64,000 nucleotides of DNA. Source: Haloterrigena gelatinilytica (GTDB lineage Archaea > Halobacteriota > Halobacteria > Halobacteriales > Natrialbaceae). How positions within the stretch are numbered: position 1 is the first letter of the stretch; each line of letters begins with the position of its first letter. The stretch is taken from contig NZ_JABUQZ010000001.1 of NCBI RefSeq assembly GCF_013342145.1, positions 2,604,001-2,668,000 of the forward strand, read 5' to 3'. Under the pieces are notes generated by a model that saw only the letters and a program-made list of their open reading frames with translations, did not search any database and was not told the DNA's origin. Below, piece by piece: positions 7,777-16,125 of the stretch. The position numbers and the translations under genes are program-made.

Positions 7777-8766
7777 ATGAGCAACACACCATCGAACACG
7801 AGAGTACGGCGTACCGAGCACGAAACAGACGACACGACCGAAACGACGGACGAAAGCGAGCAGAGCAACCTCGACTGCCCCGAGTGTGCGGGCAACCTCG
7901 TCGTCGACGACGAGCACGGCGAAACCGTCTGCGAGGACTGCGGACTGGTCGTCGAGGAGGACTCGGTCGACCGCGGCCCCGAGTGGCGGGCTTTCGACGC
8001 CACCGAGAAAAACGAGAAGTCCCGCGTGGGCGCGCCCACGACGAACACGATGCACGACAAGGGGCTCTCGACAAACATCGACTGGCGCAACAAGGACGCC
8101 TACGGGAACTCCCTGGGATCCCGGCAACGGGAGAAGATGCAGCGCCTCCGCAAGTGGAACGAGCGCTTCCGCACCCGCGACTCCAAGGAGCGCAACCTGA
8201 AACAGGCGCTGGGTGAGATCGACCGGATGGCCTCCGCGCTGGGCCTGCCGACGAACGTCCGCGAGACCGCCTCCGTTATCTACCGCCGCGCGCTCGACGA
8301 GGATCTGCTCCCGGGCCGTTCGATCGAGGGCGTCTCGACGGCCTGCGTCTACGCCGCCGCCCGCCAGGCCGGTGTGCCCCGTAGCTTAGACGAGATCGCC
8401 GACGTCTCCCGCGTCGAGAAAAACGAGATCGCTCGCACCTACCGCTACGTGGTCCGGGAACTGGGTCTCGAGGTCCAGCCCGCCGACCCCGAGAGCTACG
8501 TCCCCCGCTTCGCCTCGGGACTCGACCTCTCGGACGAGGCCGAACACCGCGCCCGTGCCCTCCTGCAGAACGCCAAGGAGAAGGGCGTCCACAGCGGCAA
8601 GTCGCCGGTCGGCCTCGCGGCCGCCGCGGTCTACGCCGCCGCCCTGCTGACCAACGAGAAGACCACGCAGGCCGCCGTCAGCGACGTCGCCGACATCTCC
8701 GAAGTGACGATTCGGAACCGGTACCACGAACTCCTCGAGGCCGAGGAGACCCTCGGTCTCGCGTAA
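7777..8766 (+). CDS. tfb: Transcription initiation factor IIB (TFB)
   Basis: A 329-residue archaeal TFIIB that bridges TBP-TATA-BRE complexes and RNA polymerase. The N-terminal zinc ribbon is at residues about 28-65 (CPEC...CEDCG). The B-finger/linker contains GPEWRAFDATEKNEKSR, quoted as GPEWRAF, and TNTMHDKGLST. Two cyclin folds follow: residues 120-215 (GLPTNVRETASVIYRRAL) and 220-320 (SGKSPVGLAAAAVYAA with a recognition helix EVTIRNRYHEL). Haloarchaea carry several TFB paralogues; this one is full length with no missing residues. The start is ATG 7777, not the TTG further upstream. It is encoded alone, followed by a long intergenic region. Confidence 0.97.
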   Translation: MSNTPSNTRVRRTEHETDDTTETTDESEQSNLDCPECAGNLVVDDEHGETVCEDCGLVVEEDSVDRGPEWRAFDATEKNEKSRVGAPTTNTMHDKGLSTNIDWRNKDAYGNSLGSRQREKMQRLRKWNERFRTRDSKERNLKQALGEIDRMASALGLPTNVRETASVIYRRALDEDLLPGRSIEGVSTACVYAAARQAGVPRSLDEIADVSRVEKNEIARTYRYVVRELGLEVQPADPESYVPRFASGLDLSDEAEHRARALLQNAKEKGVHSGKSPVGLAAAAVYAAALLTNEKTTQAAVSDVADISEVTIRNRYHELLEAEETLGLA

Positions 8767-9533
8767 GCGGTCCGCTCGGCTTTTCTCCGTCGTTTCGACC
8801 GAGCTCTCGACTGCAGTTGCTCGATACTCCCCGCGGTGTTGCACTCCGTTCTCGATACGTTCGGTTCGCTGGAGTGGTATCACCGTCGCGGACCGATTGT
8901 CTCGGACGTCGGCCAGCTGGTAGTTAGACGATGTGTCTCTCTGCCACGCGATCGGAATCTACTCCCGCCAGATACAGTCCAGAACTTTACAGTACCAGAA
9001 ATATATCTAGAAGTAGTAATACAGAACTGGGGGATCCGTATTGGAAGTAAATTCGATCTAACACCACCATATCATCCACTTTATGGAGACTTTATCGATA
9101 GATACATCTACTTTTCTGCCCTGTCTTCGCCCATCACGGCTATATTTTCTCGACACGAGGCGGTCGGAGAGTGATAGTGTAAAACCGGACTCAAAAGCAG
9201 TATTATGCTGTTTTCCGAGGATTTTTGGATTCGAACTGTATTTCGAGAAGAGCCCGATTATATATTTTCGTACTATTATATTGGTCTGGTACTTACGCCA
9301 CTTTCCGATCGAGGTGTGGGAACCGAGCGGCGAAACGCCGGCTACAGCGCCGAGCAGTCGGCCGCCGTTTCGGTCGGCGGGACCCCGGAATTCCGATTCG
9401 GATCCACAGCGCCGCGACGGGCGCGACCAACTCGAGCGGCCTCGGAAACGCCGAGCGTCGCCTCGAGGCTCGAGCGGATCGACCGCGAGCCCGATCAGGG
9501 CACCGTATCGGGCCGGCCGGGTCGGTCCCGGAC
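8767..9533. other. Gene-free, partly AT-rich intergenic region
   Basis: A stretch of 767 bases between tfb and the convergent PPC-domain gene. A short T-rich run (GGCTTTTCTCC, about 8779) just after the tfb stop may terminate its transcript. From roughly 8960 to 9300 the composition falls well below the surrounding GC-rich DNA (for example AGAAATATATCTAGAAG). Reading frames there lack haloarchaeal codon use and acidic bias. No transposase remnant, tRNA or repeat was recognised; a relic of an inserted element is possible. Confidence 0.5.
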
Positions 9534-9941
9534 TCAGAGGTCGAAGACGTCGAGGCCGGTCCGTTCGTCCAGTTGGTGGGTGAGCGAGGTCTCGCCCGGG
9601 AAGACGACGATCTCGAACGTCCCGGAGACGACCGCCTCCGAGCAGTGGCCCCCGAGGGACTCGAAGTTCTCGTCTCCGAGTTGGATGTGCGTGTGGATCT
9701 TGTCGGGACCGATGTTTCCGAGGAAGCTCGTCACCTCGTACTGCCCGGTGAACCGCTCCTCGTTGTACTCCTGTTCGGAGACGTCGTAGTGGCCGAGCAC
9801 GACCTCGTCGACGGCGCCGATCCCCATCAGGAAGCCCTGTTCGAGCCCCGCGTCGTCCCGGAGGGTCTCGAGGGAGGCCAGCACCTCGTCGCCGGGGTCG
9901 AGTCGAACGACGATTCGGTCGGATTCTTCAGTGTATTCCAT
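9534..9941 (-). CDS. PPC/DUF296 domain protein
   Basis: A 135-residue single-domain protein of the PPC (plant and prokaryote conserved, DUF296) family, trimeric and often metal-binding. The signature is the helix-strand GFLMGIGAVDEVVLGHYD, quoted as GIGAVDEVVLGHYD, followed by LGNIGPDKIHTHIQLGDEN (the HxHxxLG-type motif is HTHIQLG) and GGHCSEAVVSGTFEI. PPC proteins are called DNA-binding in plants, but archaeal single-domain members have no established function. The start ATG at 9941 lies about 29 nt from a TATA-like box (9966-9973), fitting a leaderless mRNA. Confidence 0.93.
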   Translation of the reverse strand: MEYTEESDRIVVRLDPGDEVLASLETLRDDAGLEQGFLMGIGAVDEVVLGHYDVSEQEYNEERFTGQYEVTSFLGNIGPDKIHTHIQLGDENFESLGGHCSEAVVSGTFEIVVFPGETSLTHQLDERTGLDVFDL

Positions 9942-9965
9942 TGTACGCCGTACTGACGGGTGCCG

Positions 9966-9973
9966 AATAAATA
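9966..9973 (-). promoter_or_regulatory. TATA box for the PPC-domain gene
   Basis: AATAAATA on the plus strand reads TATTTATT on the minus strand, centred about 29 nt upstream of the start codon at 9941. That spacing is expected for a leaderless haloarchaeal promoter. Confidence 0.6.
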
Positions 9974-10083
9974 ATAGTGTCCCTCCCCACGGGTCGTTCC
10001 ACCACCGTCGGAGGCGGACGTCGGGTACGCGTTTGAGTGCGCCACAGCGTTTAGATAGCTGCTCCTCGAAGCTCTCATCCGGA

Positions 10084-11256
10084 ATGCGGTGGCAGTATCG
10101 CGATACGGTGCTAGTCGTCTGTACGCTCGCCCTCTTCGTGACGGTGTTCGGTCGGGTCGCGCTCAGTCCGATCGTCCCCGAGGTCGCCGCCGAGTTCGAC
10201 CTCTCGAACGCGGTCATCGGACTCGCACTGACGGGCATGTGGTTCGCGTACGCGCTCACGCAGTTCCCCAGCGGGATCCTGGCCGAGTGGTACGGCGAAC
10301 GGCCGGTCGTTCTGGCGTCGGTCTGCGGGACCGGGCTCGCCGCGTTCGTGATCGTCGGCGCACCCGGGTTCGTCGTCTTCGTGCTGGGGGCGATCCTGCT
10401 GGGCGGCCTCGCGGGACTCCACTACAGCGTCGCGACGACGCTGCTCACTCGCCTCTACGGCGATATCGGAACGGCGATCGGGATTCACAACTCCGGGGCG
10501 CCGCTGGCCGGCCTCGTCACGCCGGTCGTCGTCTCGTGGACCGCCGTCCGGTACGGCTGGCGCCCCGCCGTCGCGCTCACCGCCGTCGTCGCGCTCGCGA
10601 TCTTCGCGCTCGCCGTTCGGAGTCTCCGTCCGACCGAGCCGCGACGCCCCGACAGGTCGCTGAGCGAACTGCTCGAGCCGGGACCGATCCTGGACCTGCT
10701 CTCCCGACCGCCGGTCGTCTTCACCGGCGTCATCGCCATCGTCGCCGAGTTCACCTGGCAGGGGGTGGCATCGTTCCTGCCGGCGTTTTTCGCCCAGTAT
10801 CACGGCTACTCGACGACGCTGGCGGGGGTCCTCTTCGGCGCGTACTTCGTTACGCAGGGCGTCTTACAGGTCGGCGTGGGGATCGTCGCCGATCGCTTCG
10901 GCCGCGACCTCGCGATCGGGATCTGTATGATCACCGGGATCGTCGGGTTCCTGTTGCTCGTCGCCGGTTCCGGACTCGTCCCGATCGCAGCCGGCGCCCT
11001 CCTCCTCGGTGTCGGGATGGGGTGGGGCGCGGCGGTCTTCCCGCGGTTCATGGATCGACTTTCGGACGCCGAACGATCCTTCGGGTTCGGACTCTTTCGG
11101 ACGGCGTATATGACCGTCGCAGCCAGCGGCTCCGTCGTCGTCGGACTCCTCGCGGATCTGTTCGGCTGGCGCGTTTCCTTCGGCTTCCTGACGGCCTTGC
11201 TCGGGCTCGTCTGTGCGCTCCTTCTCGCCAACCGCGCCCTCGGTCTCGAGTACTGA
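10084..11256 (+). CDS. Major facilitator superfamily transporter
   Basis: A 390-residue integral membrane protein with about 12 transmembrane helices. The start MRWQYRDTVLVVCTLALF leads directly into helix 1. The loop between helices 2 and 3 carries an MFS-like motif (GILAEWYGERPVVLAS; canonical G-x-x-x-D-R-x-G-R). A cytoplasmic loop (SLRPTEPRRPDRSLSELL) separates the two six-helix halves, and the second half has the related VADRFGRDLAIG. The substrate is not predictable. The gene is divergent from the PPC gene, with both starts within 143 bases and sharing a control region. Confidence 0.9.
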   Translation: MRWQYRDTVLVVCTLALFVTVFGRVALSPIVPEVAAEFDLSNAVIGLALTGMWFAYALTQFPSGILAEWYGERPVVLASVCGTGLAAFVIVGAPGFVVFVLGAILLGGLAGLHYSVATTLLTRLYGDIGTAIGIHNSGAPLAGLVTPVVVSWTAVRYGWRPAVALTAVVALAIFALAVRSLRPTEPRRPDRSLSELLEPGPILDLLSRPPVVFTGVIAIVAEFTWQGVASFLPAFFAQYHGYSTTLAGVLFGAYFVTQGVLQVGVGIVADRFGRDLAIGICMITGIVGFLLLVAGSGLVPIAAGALLLGVGMGWGAAVFPRFMDRLSDAERSFGFGLFRTAYMTVAASGSVVVGLLADLFGWRVSFGFLTALLGLVCALLLANRALGLEY

Positions 11257-11646
11257 GCGCGAGACAGGTACGGCGGTTGCCCTTGAGTACGCTCCCGTCG
11301 AGGCGACGTTGCGACGAGGGAGACGTCGAACTCGTCGATTCGGACCTCGAGACAGCGGGCGGGACGGAACGAAACGGATCGGGAGGAACGCCGAGGACGA
11401 ATCCGTGCGGACTCCCAGATCCTGTCGTCGCGATGGACAGCTTCCACACATCGTTTCGATAATGTTGAACCACGCTTAACTACTGCCGCGGGAACGGCAC
11501 TACCTTTACACACATATGGTTGTAATTCATGGGGGAAGTATACGACTCAGTTTCAACATTATTGAAGGTGGTCGTCTACCCCACAACGCGATAGACGGGC
11601 GTTTCGGGGGTTGTACCTGACGGCGAGGGCGAATCCGGTGACGCCA
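11257..11646. other. Intergenic region with one spaced inverted repeat
   Basis: No convincing gene is seen. An 11-bp perfect inverted repeat, ATAATGTTGAA (11459-11469) and TTCAACATTAT (11552-11562), is separated by 82 bases; it could be a pair of regulator half-sites or chance. The rest has no tRNA, hairpin or repeat that could be supported. Confidence 0.4.
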
Positions 11647-11659
11647 ACTATTAAATAGT
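11647..11659 (+). promoter_or_regulatory. TATA box of the SDR gene
   Basis: ACTATTAAATAGT is a 13-base perfect palindrome around an AT core, centred about 31 nt upstream of the ATG at 11684. That matches the position of a haloarchaeal TATA box for a leaderless or short-leader transcript. Confidence 0.7.
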
Positions 11660-11683
11660 GTTCGGCCGTAGGCAGGGGTATCG

Positions 11684-12592
11684 ATGGCGACGCAAAACGT
11701 ACTCGTTACCGGACCGTACGGCGAAGCCGGCGAAGCGATTCTCAACCACCTGTTGGATAAGGAACAGTACGAGTTCACGTTCCTGAACCGCAGCGACCAC
11801 CCCGATTACGAGACGCACGTCGCCGACATCGCCGACTACGAGGCGATTCGGCCGGCGTTCGACGGCCAGGACGCGGTGATTCACCTCGCCGCGCAGTCCG
11901 ACGCCGGGGCGGAGTTCGAGGAGGTCGTCGAACCGAACGTTATCGGCACGTACAACGTCCTGAAGGCGATGGAGGACGCCGGGGTCGAAACGCTCATCTT
12001 CGCGTCCTCGCAGCGCGTCATGGGGCTCTACGAGGAAGACCACGCGCCGGAACTCTACGAGGAGGACTACCCGAGCGAGTTCGATCCGTTCCGCCTCACC
12101 CACGAGACGCTCCCGAAGCCCGACGGCTACTACGGCGCGACGAAGGTGTTCGGCGAGAACATCTGTCGCGTCCACGCGCGCCGCGACGGCGCGCCGGAAC
12201 AGGTGTACTCGCTGCGCATCTCGAGCGTGCGAACGGCGGAGTACGATCACCCCTACGGCGACGCCGAGCGCGGGGTCGACCGCGGGGAGGAACACAAAGT
12301 CGACGAGGACGAGGTCTGGGACCAGTCACAGACGGGCTCCTGGGAACGGGGCAGCGAGGAGTACCGGGAAATGGTCGACCGCCTGAAGGCCTCCTGGACC
12401 TCCCAGCGGGACTTCGCGCACATGCTCGAGTGCTGTCTCGAGGACGACTCGGTGACTTACGACACGTTCTACGCGGTCAGCGGAAACGCGGCTCGATGGT
12501 TCGGCATCGAGCACGCGAAGGCCGTTCTCGGCTACGAACCGCAGGACGACGCCTCGGAGTGGGACAGCCCACCGACCGACGCGACGGAGTGA
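11684..12592 (+). CDS. NAD(P)-dependent extended short-chain dehydrogenase/epimerase
   Basis: A 302-residue extended SDR. The Rossmann start MATQNVLVTGPYGEAGEAIL has the TGxxGxxG nucleotide-binding motif in the form TGPYGEAG. It also has DAVIHLAA, the catalytic Ser region (IFASSQRVMG) and the active-site YYGATKVFGE (YxxxK). Several haloarchaeal relatives act on sugars, including the NAD-dependent glucose-6-phosphate dehydrogenase Azf of Haloferax, uronate dehydrogenases and nucleoside-diphosphate-sugar epimerases. The particular substrate is not readable here. Insertions around residues 195-235 (acidic, with DEVWDQSQTGSWERG) are larger than in plain epimerases. It has its own strong TATA box and no operon partner. 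Confidence 0.85.
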   Translation: MATQNVLVTGPYGEAGEAILNHLLDKEQYEFTFLNRSDHPDYETHVADIADYEAIRPAFDGQDAVIHLAAQSDAGAEFEEVVEPNVIGTYNVLKAMEDAGVETLIFASSQRVMGLYEEDHAPELYEEDYPSEFDPFRLTHETLPKPDGYYGATKVFGENICRVHARRDGAPEQVYSLRISSVRTAEYDHPYGDAERGVDRGEEHKVDEDEVWDQSQTGSWERGSEEYREMVDRLKASWTSQRDFAHMLECCLEDDSVTYDTFYAVSGNAARWFGIEHAKAVLGYEPQDDASEWDSPPTDATE

Positions 12593-12661
12593 TCGACTCG
12601 ATGTCGGAACCGATGTCGTCTTCGGGATCGATCTCGTCTCGAGACGGACGAACGGTCGCCG

Positions 12662-13102
12662 TCAGTTCGTCGTAACCGTTACCGGCCCGTCGAACCGGAG
12701 GAGCACCGCCTGGGCGATGTCGCCGAACAGCGCCTTCCCCGTCGGCGAGCGTTTCCGACCGGAGACGAAGAGGTGACCGCAGCCGCGTTCGTCCGCGACC
12801 TCGATGATCTTCTTCGGGAGCTCTCCCGCCGCGCCGATCGCCGCGTAGGAGACATCGGCGTTCGCGAAGACCCGATCCGCGACGGTCGCCGCCTCTTTTT
12901 CGGCCTCGTCTTCGATCATCTCGATGGTCTTGACCTGCTTGCCGTCCCGCGCCTCGTTGCGGGCGTCGCTCTGATACTCCTTCCGGTCGATGAACCGACA
13001 CACCAGGAGCTCGGTGTCGGTTCCCGTCGCGTACCGTTTCGCAGCGTCCAGTAGCCGTTCGTCTGCCGTCTCGTCGGTAAGGACGACTAACGCCGTGTGC
13101 AT
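12662..13102 (-). CDS. UspA-type universal stress protein
   Basis: A 146-residue single Usp domain. It starts MHTALVVLTDETADERLLDAA and ends with the ATP-binding type loop GHLFVSGRKRSPTGKALFGDIAQAVL, quoted as SGRKRSPTGKALFGD, which fits the G-2x-G-9x-G(S/T) motif of ATP-binding Usps. It probably binds nucleotide and responds to stress; a precise role is unknown. The longer upstream in-frame extension is not haloarchaeal-like, so ATG 13102 was chosen. It is divergent from the GNAT gene. Confidence 0.9.
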   Translation of the reverse strand: MHTALVVLTDETADERLLDAAKRYATGTDTELLVCRFIDRKEYQSDARNEARDGKQVKTIEMIEDEAEKEAATVADRVFANADVSYAAIGAAGELPKKIIEVADERGCGHLFVSGRKRSPTGKALFGDIAQAVLLRFDGPVTVTTN

Positions 13103-13225
13103 ACCGGATACTGTTCGGCCGAGTACAAAAAAGTACGCTCCCGATCGGGTTCGGCACCGTCGAGACGGCCGCGGTCGAAGATGTTCCCGCGAACGCTTAC
13201 GCCGTCGTCTCCCGCACGTTCTCAC

Positions 13226-13828
13226 ATGAGTACTCGAGAGGAGTCGGCGGTCCGTTCCCACTGGGACCACTCGTCGTGTGAAGGGACGGTCGACTGTCCG
13301 CCGCGGTGTCCGCGAGCGACCGACGATCGGGGCGTTCCGTTCCTCGTTCGTCCGTATCGACCGGCCGATTTCGAGTCGCTCGTCGAGCTGTACGATAGCC
13401 TCGACGAGTCGGCGGCGACGATGGGGCTCCCGCCGTTCACGCGCCCTCGCATCGAAGCGTGGCTCGCCGAACTGACGTCGAACGGCTGGAACCTGATCGC
13501 GCTGCTCGACGACCGAACCGTCGGTCACGTCGCCGTGACGCCGGCCGACGATCCCGATCCGGAGTTCGTCGTCTTCGTCGATACCGACGTCCAGAACCGG
13601 GGGATCGGCGGCGAACTGCTCAAACAGCTCATCGCCTACGCCGACGACAGGGACCACGAGGCGCTGTCTCTGGACGTCTCGACCGACAACCGGCGCGCCG
13701 TCACCGTCTACGAGAACGTCGGCTTCGAGACGATCGAGGAGTCGGCGCTGAATCGGACGATGCGGCTCCCGCTGGACGATCCGATCGCCGATCGGGTCCG
13801 GCGACCGCCGGCCGAGCGACTCGAGTAG
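13226..13828 (+). CDS. GNAT-family N-acetyltransferase
   Basis: A 200-residue acetyltransferase. The GNAT core spans residues about 38-185. The acetyl-CoA-binding motif A is VQNRGIGGELLKQLIAYA (Q/RxxGxG/A as QNRGIGG), and the C-terminal motif B-like segment NRRAVTVYENVGF is typical of this superfamily. The first 35 residues are Cys/His-bearing (HWDHSSCEGTVDCPPRC) and could bind a metal, which is not a usual GNAT feature. The acceptor substrate is unknown. The start ATG 13226 is supported by acidic/neutral composition beginning there. Confidence 0.88.
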   Translation: MSTREESAVRSHWDHSSCEGTVDCPPRCPRATDDRGVPFLVRPYRPADFESLVELYDSLDESAATMGLPPFTRPRIEAWLAELTSNGWNLIALLDDRTVGHVAVTPADDPDPEFVVFVDTDVQNRGIGGELLKQLIAYADDRDHEALSLDVSTDNRRAVTVYENVGFETIEESALNRTMRLPLDDPIADRVRRPPAERLE

Positions 13829-13906
13829 GGCGGCGAAGCGGAGACGACGCTCGATCGGCGTCGAACACGAGGAACGGAAAACGGGGACGACTCGGAAACG
13901 GAGTCG

Positions 13907-15388
13907 CTAGTTTCGCAGCGCTCGCGCGGCCGGAATCAGGATCGTGACCACGCTCAAGAGGAGGACGGCGAGCGCGATCGGACTGGTGTAGAAGATGTCC
14001 AGCGAGCCGTTGGAGAGGACCAACGAGCGCCGGAGGTTCTCCTCGGCGATCGGCGCGAGAATCAGTCCCAGCACCATCGGCGCCAACGGGTAGCCCCGCA
14101 GCCGCATCACGTAGCCGAGGCCGCCGGCGGCGAGCATGATCCACGCGTCGAAGACGTTCCCGCGCAGCGCGATCGCGCCGATCACGCAGAGGACGAAGAT
14201 CACGGGCCAGATGAGCGATTGCGGGATGTTGATCAACCGCGCCCAGTAGTTGGCTCCGAGGAGCCCGAAGAGCAAGATGAAGACGTAGATGAGGAGGAAG
14301 CCGACGAAGATCGTGTACAGCAGCCCGGTCTCCTCCTGGTAGAGCGCGGGGCCGGGATTGACGTTGTGGACGAGCAACGCGCCGATGAGGATCGCCGAGA
14401 CGGAATCGCCGGGGATCCCGAGCGTGAACGTCGGGATCAGCGCGCCGCCGGTGCTGGCGTTGTTTCCGGACTCCGCCGCGGCGACGCCCCGAATGTTCCC
14501 GTCGCCGAACGACGGCGTCGTACTCTTGAGCCATCTCGTCGCTTCGTTGTAGGTGATAAACGAGGCGATGTCGCCGCCGGCGCCGGGGACCGCACCGACC
14601 AGCGAACCGAGAACCCCCGACCCGATCGAGATCGGTGCGATGGACTTGACGTCCGCGAACGACGGGAGGACGCCCGTGATCTCCTGGTCGACTTTGTTCT
14701 GTTCGTCGCTGATGCCGAGGGAGTACGTTCGGAGCCCCTCGGCGATGCCGAACAGCCCGATCATCACCGCGATGAACTCCACGCCCGTGAGGAGTTCGGG
14801 CGTTCCGAACGTGAACCGCTGATAGCCGGTGACCGGGTCGATTCCGACGGTCGCGACGAGCATGCCGAGCAGGCCCGAGATCATCCCCTTCGCGAGGGAA
14901 TCGCCGCTCACGCTGGCGATGATCGTCAAGCCGAACACGGCCAGCGCGAAGAATTCCGGCGATCGAAACCGGAGCGCCGCGTCCGCGACGACCGGCGAGA
15001 AGAACATGAGCACGAGCACGCTGATGACGCCGCCGATAAACGACGCGACGGTGCTCATGCGGATCGCTCTGCCGGCTTCGCCCTTCTGAGAGAGCGGATA
15101 GCCGTCGAAGATCGTCGCCGCGGCCGACGGCGTTCCCGGGGTTCGGATCAGAATCGCCGGAATCGACCCCGCGTAGACCGCGCCGCCGTAGATGCCCAGC
15201 AAGAGCATCATCCCGGTCGCCGGCTCCATCGTGAAGGTAAACGACAGCAGGACCGCGATGGTCATCGTCGCCGTCATCCCGGGGATCGAACCCATGAGCA
15301 GGCCGAGGAGGATCCCGGCGATCATCAGGCTCAACACGACCGGATCCATGACGTTCGCGAACCCCTGCAGGATGTGTTCGACCGCCAT
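13907..15388 (-). CDS. tctA: Tripartite tricarboxylate transporter, large permease TctA
   Basis: A 493-residue membrane protein with about 12 transmembrane helices. It is the large permease of the TTT system that imports carboxylates using a periplasmic-type binding protein and a cation gradient. It has the conserved GLLMGSIPGMTATMTIA segment (GxxxGxxPGxxxxM), VRTPGTPSA-type text (IRTPGTPSAAATIFDGYP) and GAVPGAGGDIASFITYNEATR, quoted as GAVPGAGGDIASF, all typical of TctA. Its start codon overlaps the stop of tctB (TAATG arrangement on the minus strand), so the two are cotranslated. The binding-protein partner tctC is 3 kb away on the other strand. Confidence 0.95.
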   Translation of the reverse strand: MAVEHILQGFANVMDPVVLSLMIAGILLGLLMGSIPGMTATMTIAVLLSFTFTMEPATGMMLLLGIYGGAVYAGSIPAILIRTPGTPSAAATIFDGYPLSQKGEAGRAIRMSTVASFIGGVISVLVLMFFSPVVADAALRFRSPEFFALAVFGLTIIASVSGDSLAKGMISGLLGMLVATVGIDPVTGYQRFTFGTPELLTGVEFIAVMIGLFGIAEGLRTYSLGISDEQNKVDQEITGVLPSFADVKSIAPISIGSGVLGSLVGAVPGAGGDIASFITYNEATRWLKSTTPSFGDGNIRGVAAAESGNNASTGGALIPTFTLGIPGDSVSAILIGALLVHNVNPGPALYQEETGLLYTIFVGFLLIYVFILLFGLLGANYWARLINIPQSLIWPVIFVLCVIGAIALRGNVFDAWIMLAAGGLGYVMRLRGYPLAPMVLGLILAPIAEENLRRSLVLSNGSLDIFYTSPIALAVLLLSVVTILIPAARALRN

Positions 15389-15903
15389 TAGAACACCACC
15401 AGCGGGAGCTGCGGCAGGAGCCGCGAGACGGGGAGGATTTGGCTTTCCGGCAACCGGACCATGAAGATTCGACTGAAGACGTAGAACAGCAGAATCGGGA
15501 AGCCGATCGAGAGGGCGGCGATCAGGAGTTTCGACCGCACGTCAGAGTAGTACAGCACGATCGGGAGGAACAGCATCGTCCCGACTAAAAAGCCGGTATA
15601 CTTCATCAGAAAGACGTATGCGAACAAAATCCCGCCGATGGCGACGATCGGTGCGACTTCGACGTCGCTCAGGTCGAGTTCCGTCTCGTCGTCGGTCGTC
15701 AGGTCTACGATAGCGAACAGAATGATCCCGGCGGACAGCATGATCGGGAAGAACCCGGGACCGAGCTCACCCCCGTCGGGGAACTGGTTCGCGTGGTAGA
15801 TAACAGCGAGCGAAAACAGTATGAAAGCTATCGAAAGCGGATTCGACTTCACCGTCTCCGCGTCGATCTGACGGATATTGCGCGTCATCTTTTTTATAAT
15901 CAT
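15388..15903 (-). CDS. tctB: Tripartite tricarboxylate transporter, small permease TctB
   Basis: A 171-residue protein with four predicted transmembrane helices (starting with LSIAFILFSLAVIYHANQF; others at GFFPIMLSAGIILFAIVDL, then two more). The length and the position directly before tctA identify it as TctB, which varies widely in sequence. Start choice is uncertain: ATG 15903 (MIIKKM), ATG 15888 (MTRNIRQ) or a GTG at 15927 are all in frame. A TATA-like TTTATGC near 15950 on the minus strand would place the mRNA start close to 15923, which favours 15903 or 15888. Confidence 0.88.
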   Translation of the reverse strand: MIIKKMTRNIRQIDAETVKSNPLSIAFILFSLAVIYHANQFPDGGELGPGFFPIMLSAGIILFAIVDLTTDDETELDLSDVEVAPIVAIGGILFAYVFLMKYTGFLVGTMLFLPIVLYYSDVRSKLLIAALSIGFPILLFYVFSRIFMVRLPESQILPVSRLLPQLPLVVF

Positions 15904-16125
15904 TAATCTCCCGTCCTCGTAATACACTGCCTCTCACGGACCAGCATAAATTTACTGATCTCGAGGTCTCGAGCGCGGTCTTTCGGAACTTCCGGCTCCG
16001 TGACGGTTCACCGCGATGGGCCGAGAACGATGCGTTCGGTCTCGTTCCGGCCGCTCGCTCGAGTCCGCAAACGGGTGGGATTACCGACAGGTTTAATTAG
16101 CGGTGTGCCGCATCAGTACCTGCTA

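Noticed and set aside
9220-9250. Complement of a tRNA TTCGAAT loop within the AT-rich region
   Set aside because: The adjoining bases cannot pair to form a T stem and no other tRNA arm is present.
9205-9789. Plus-strand frame overlapping the AT-rich region and the PPC gene
   Set aside because: Its second half is antisense to the well-supported PPC gene and its protein is Arg/Ser-rich, not acidic.
11459-11562. 11-bp inverted repeat with 82-bp spacing considered as mobile-element ends
   Set aside because: Only 104 bp in total, no target-site duplication and no similarity to known inverted terminal repeats; kept only as a possible regulatory site in the gap entry.
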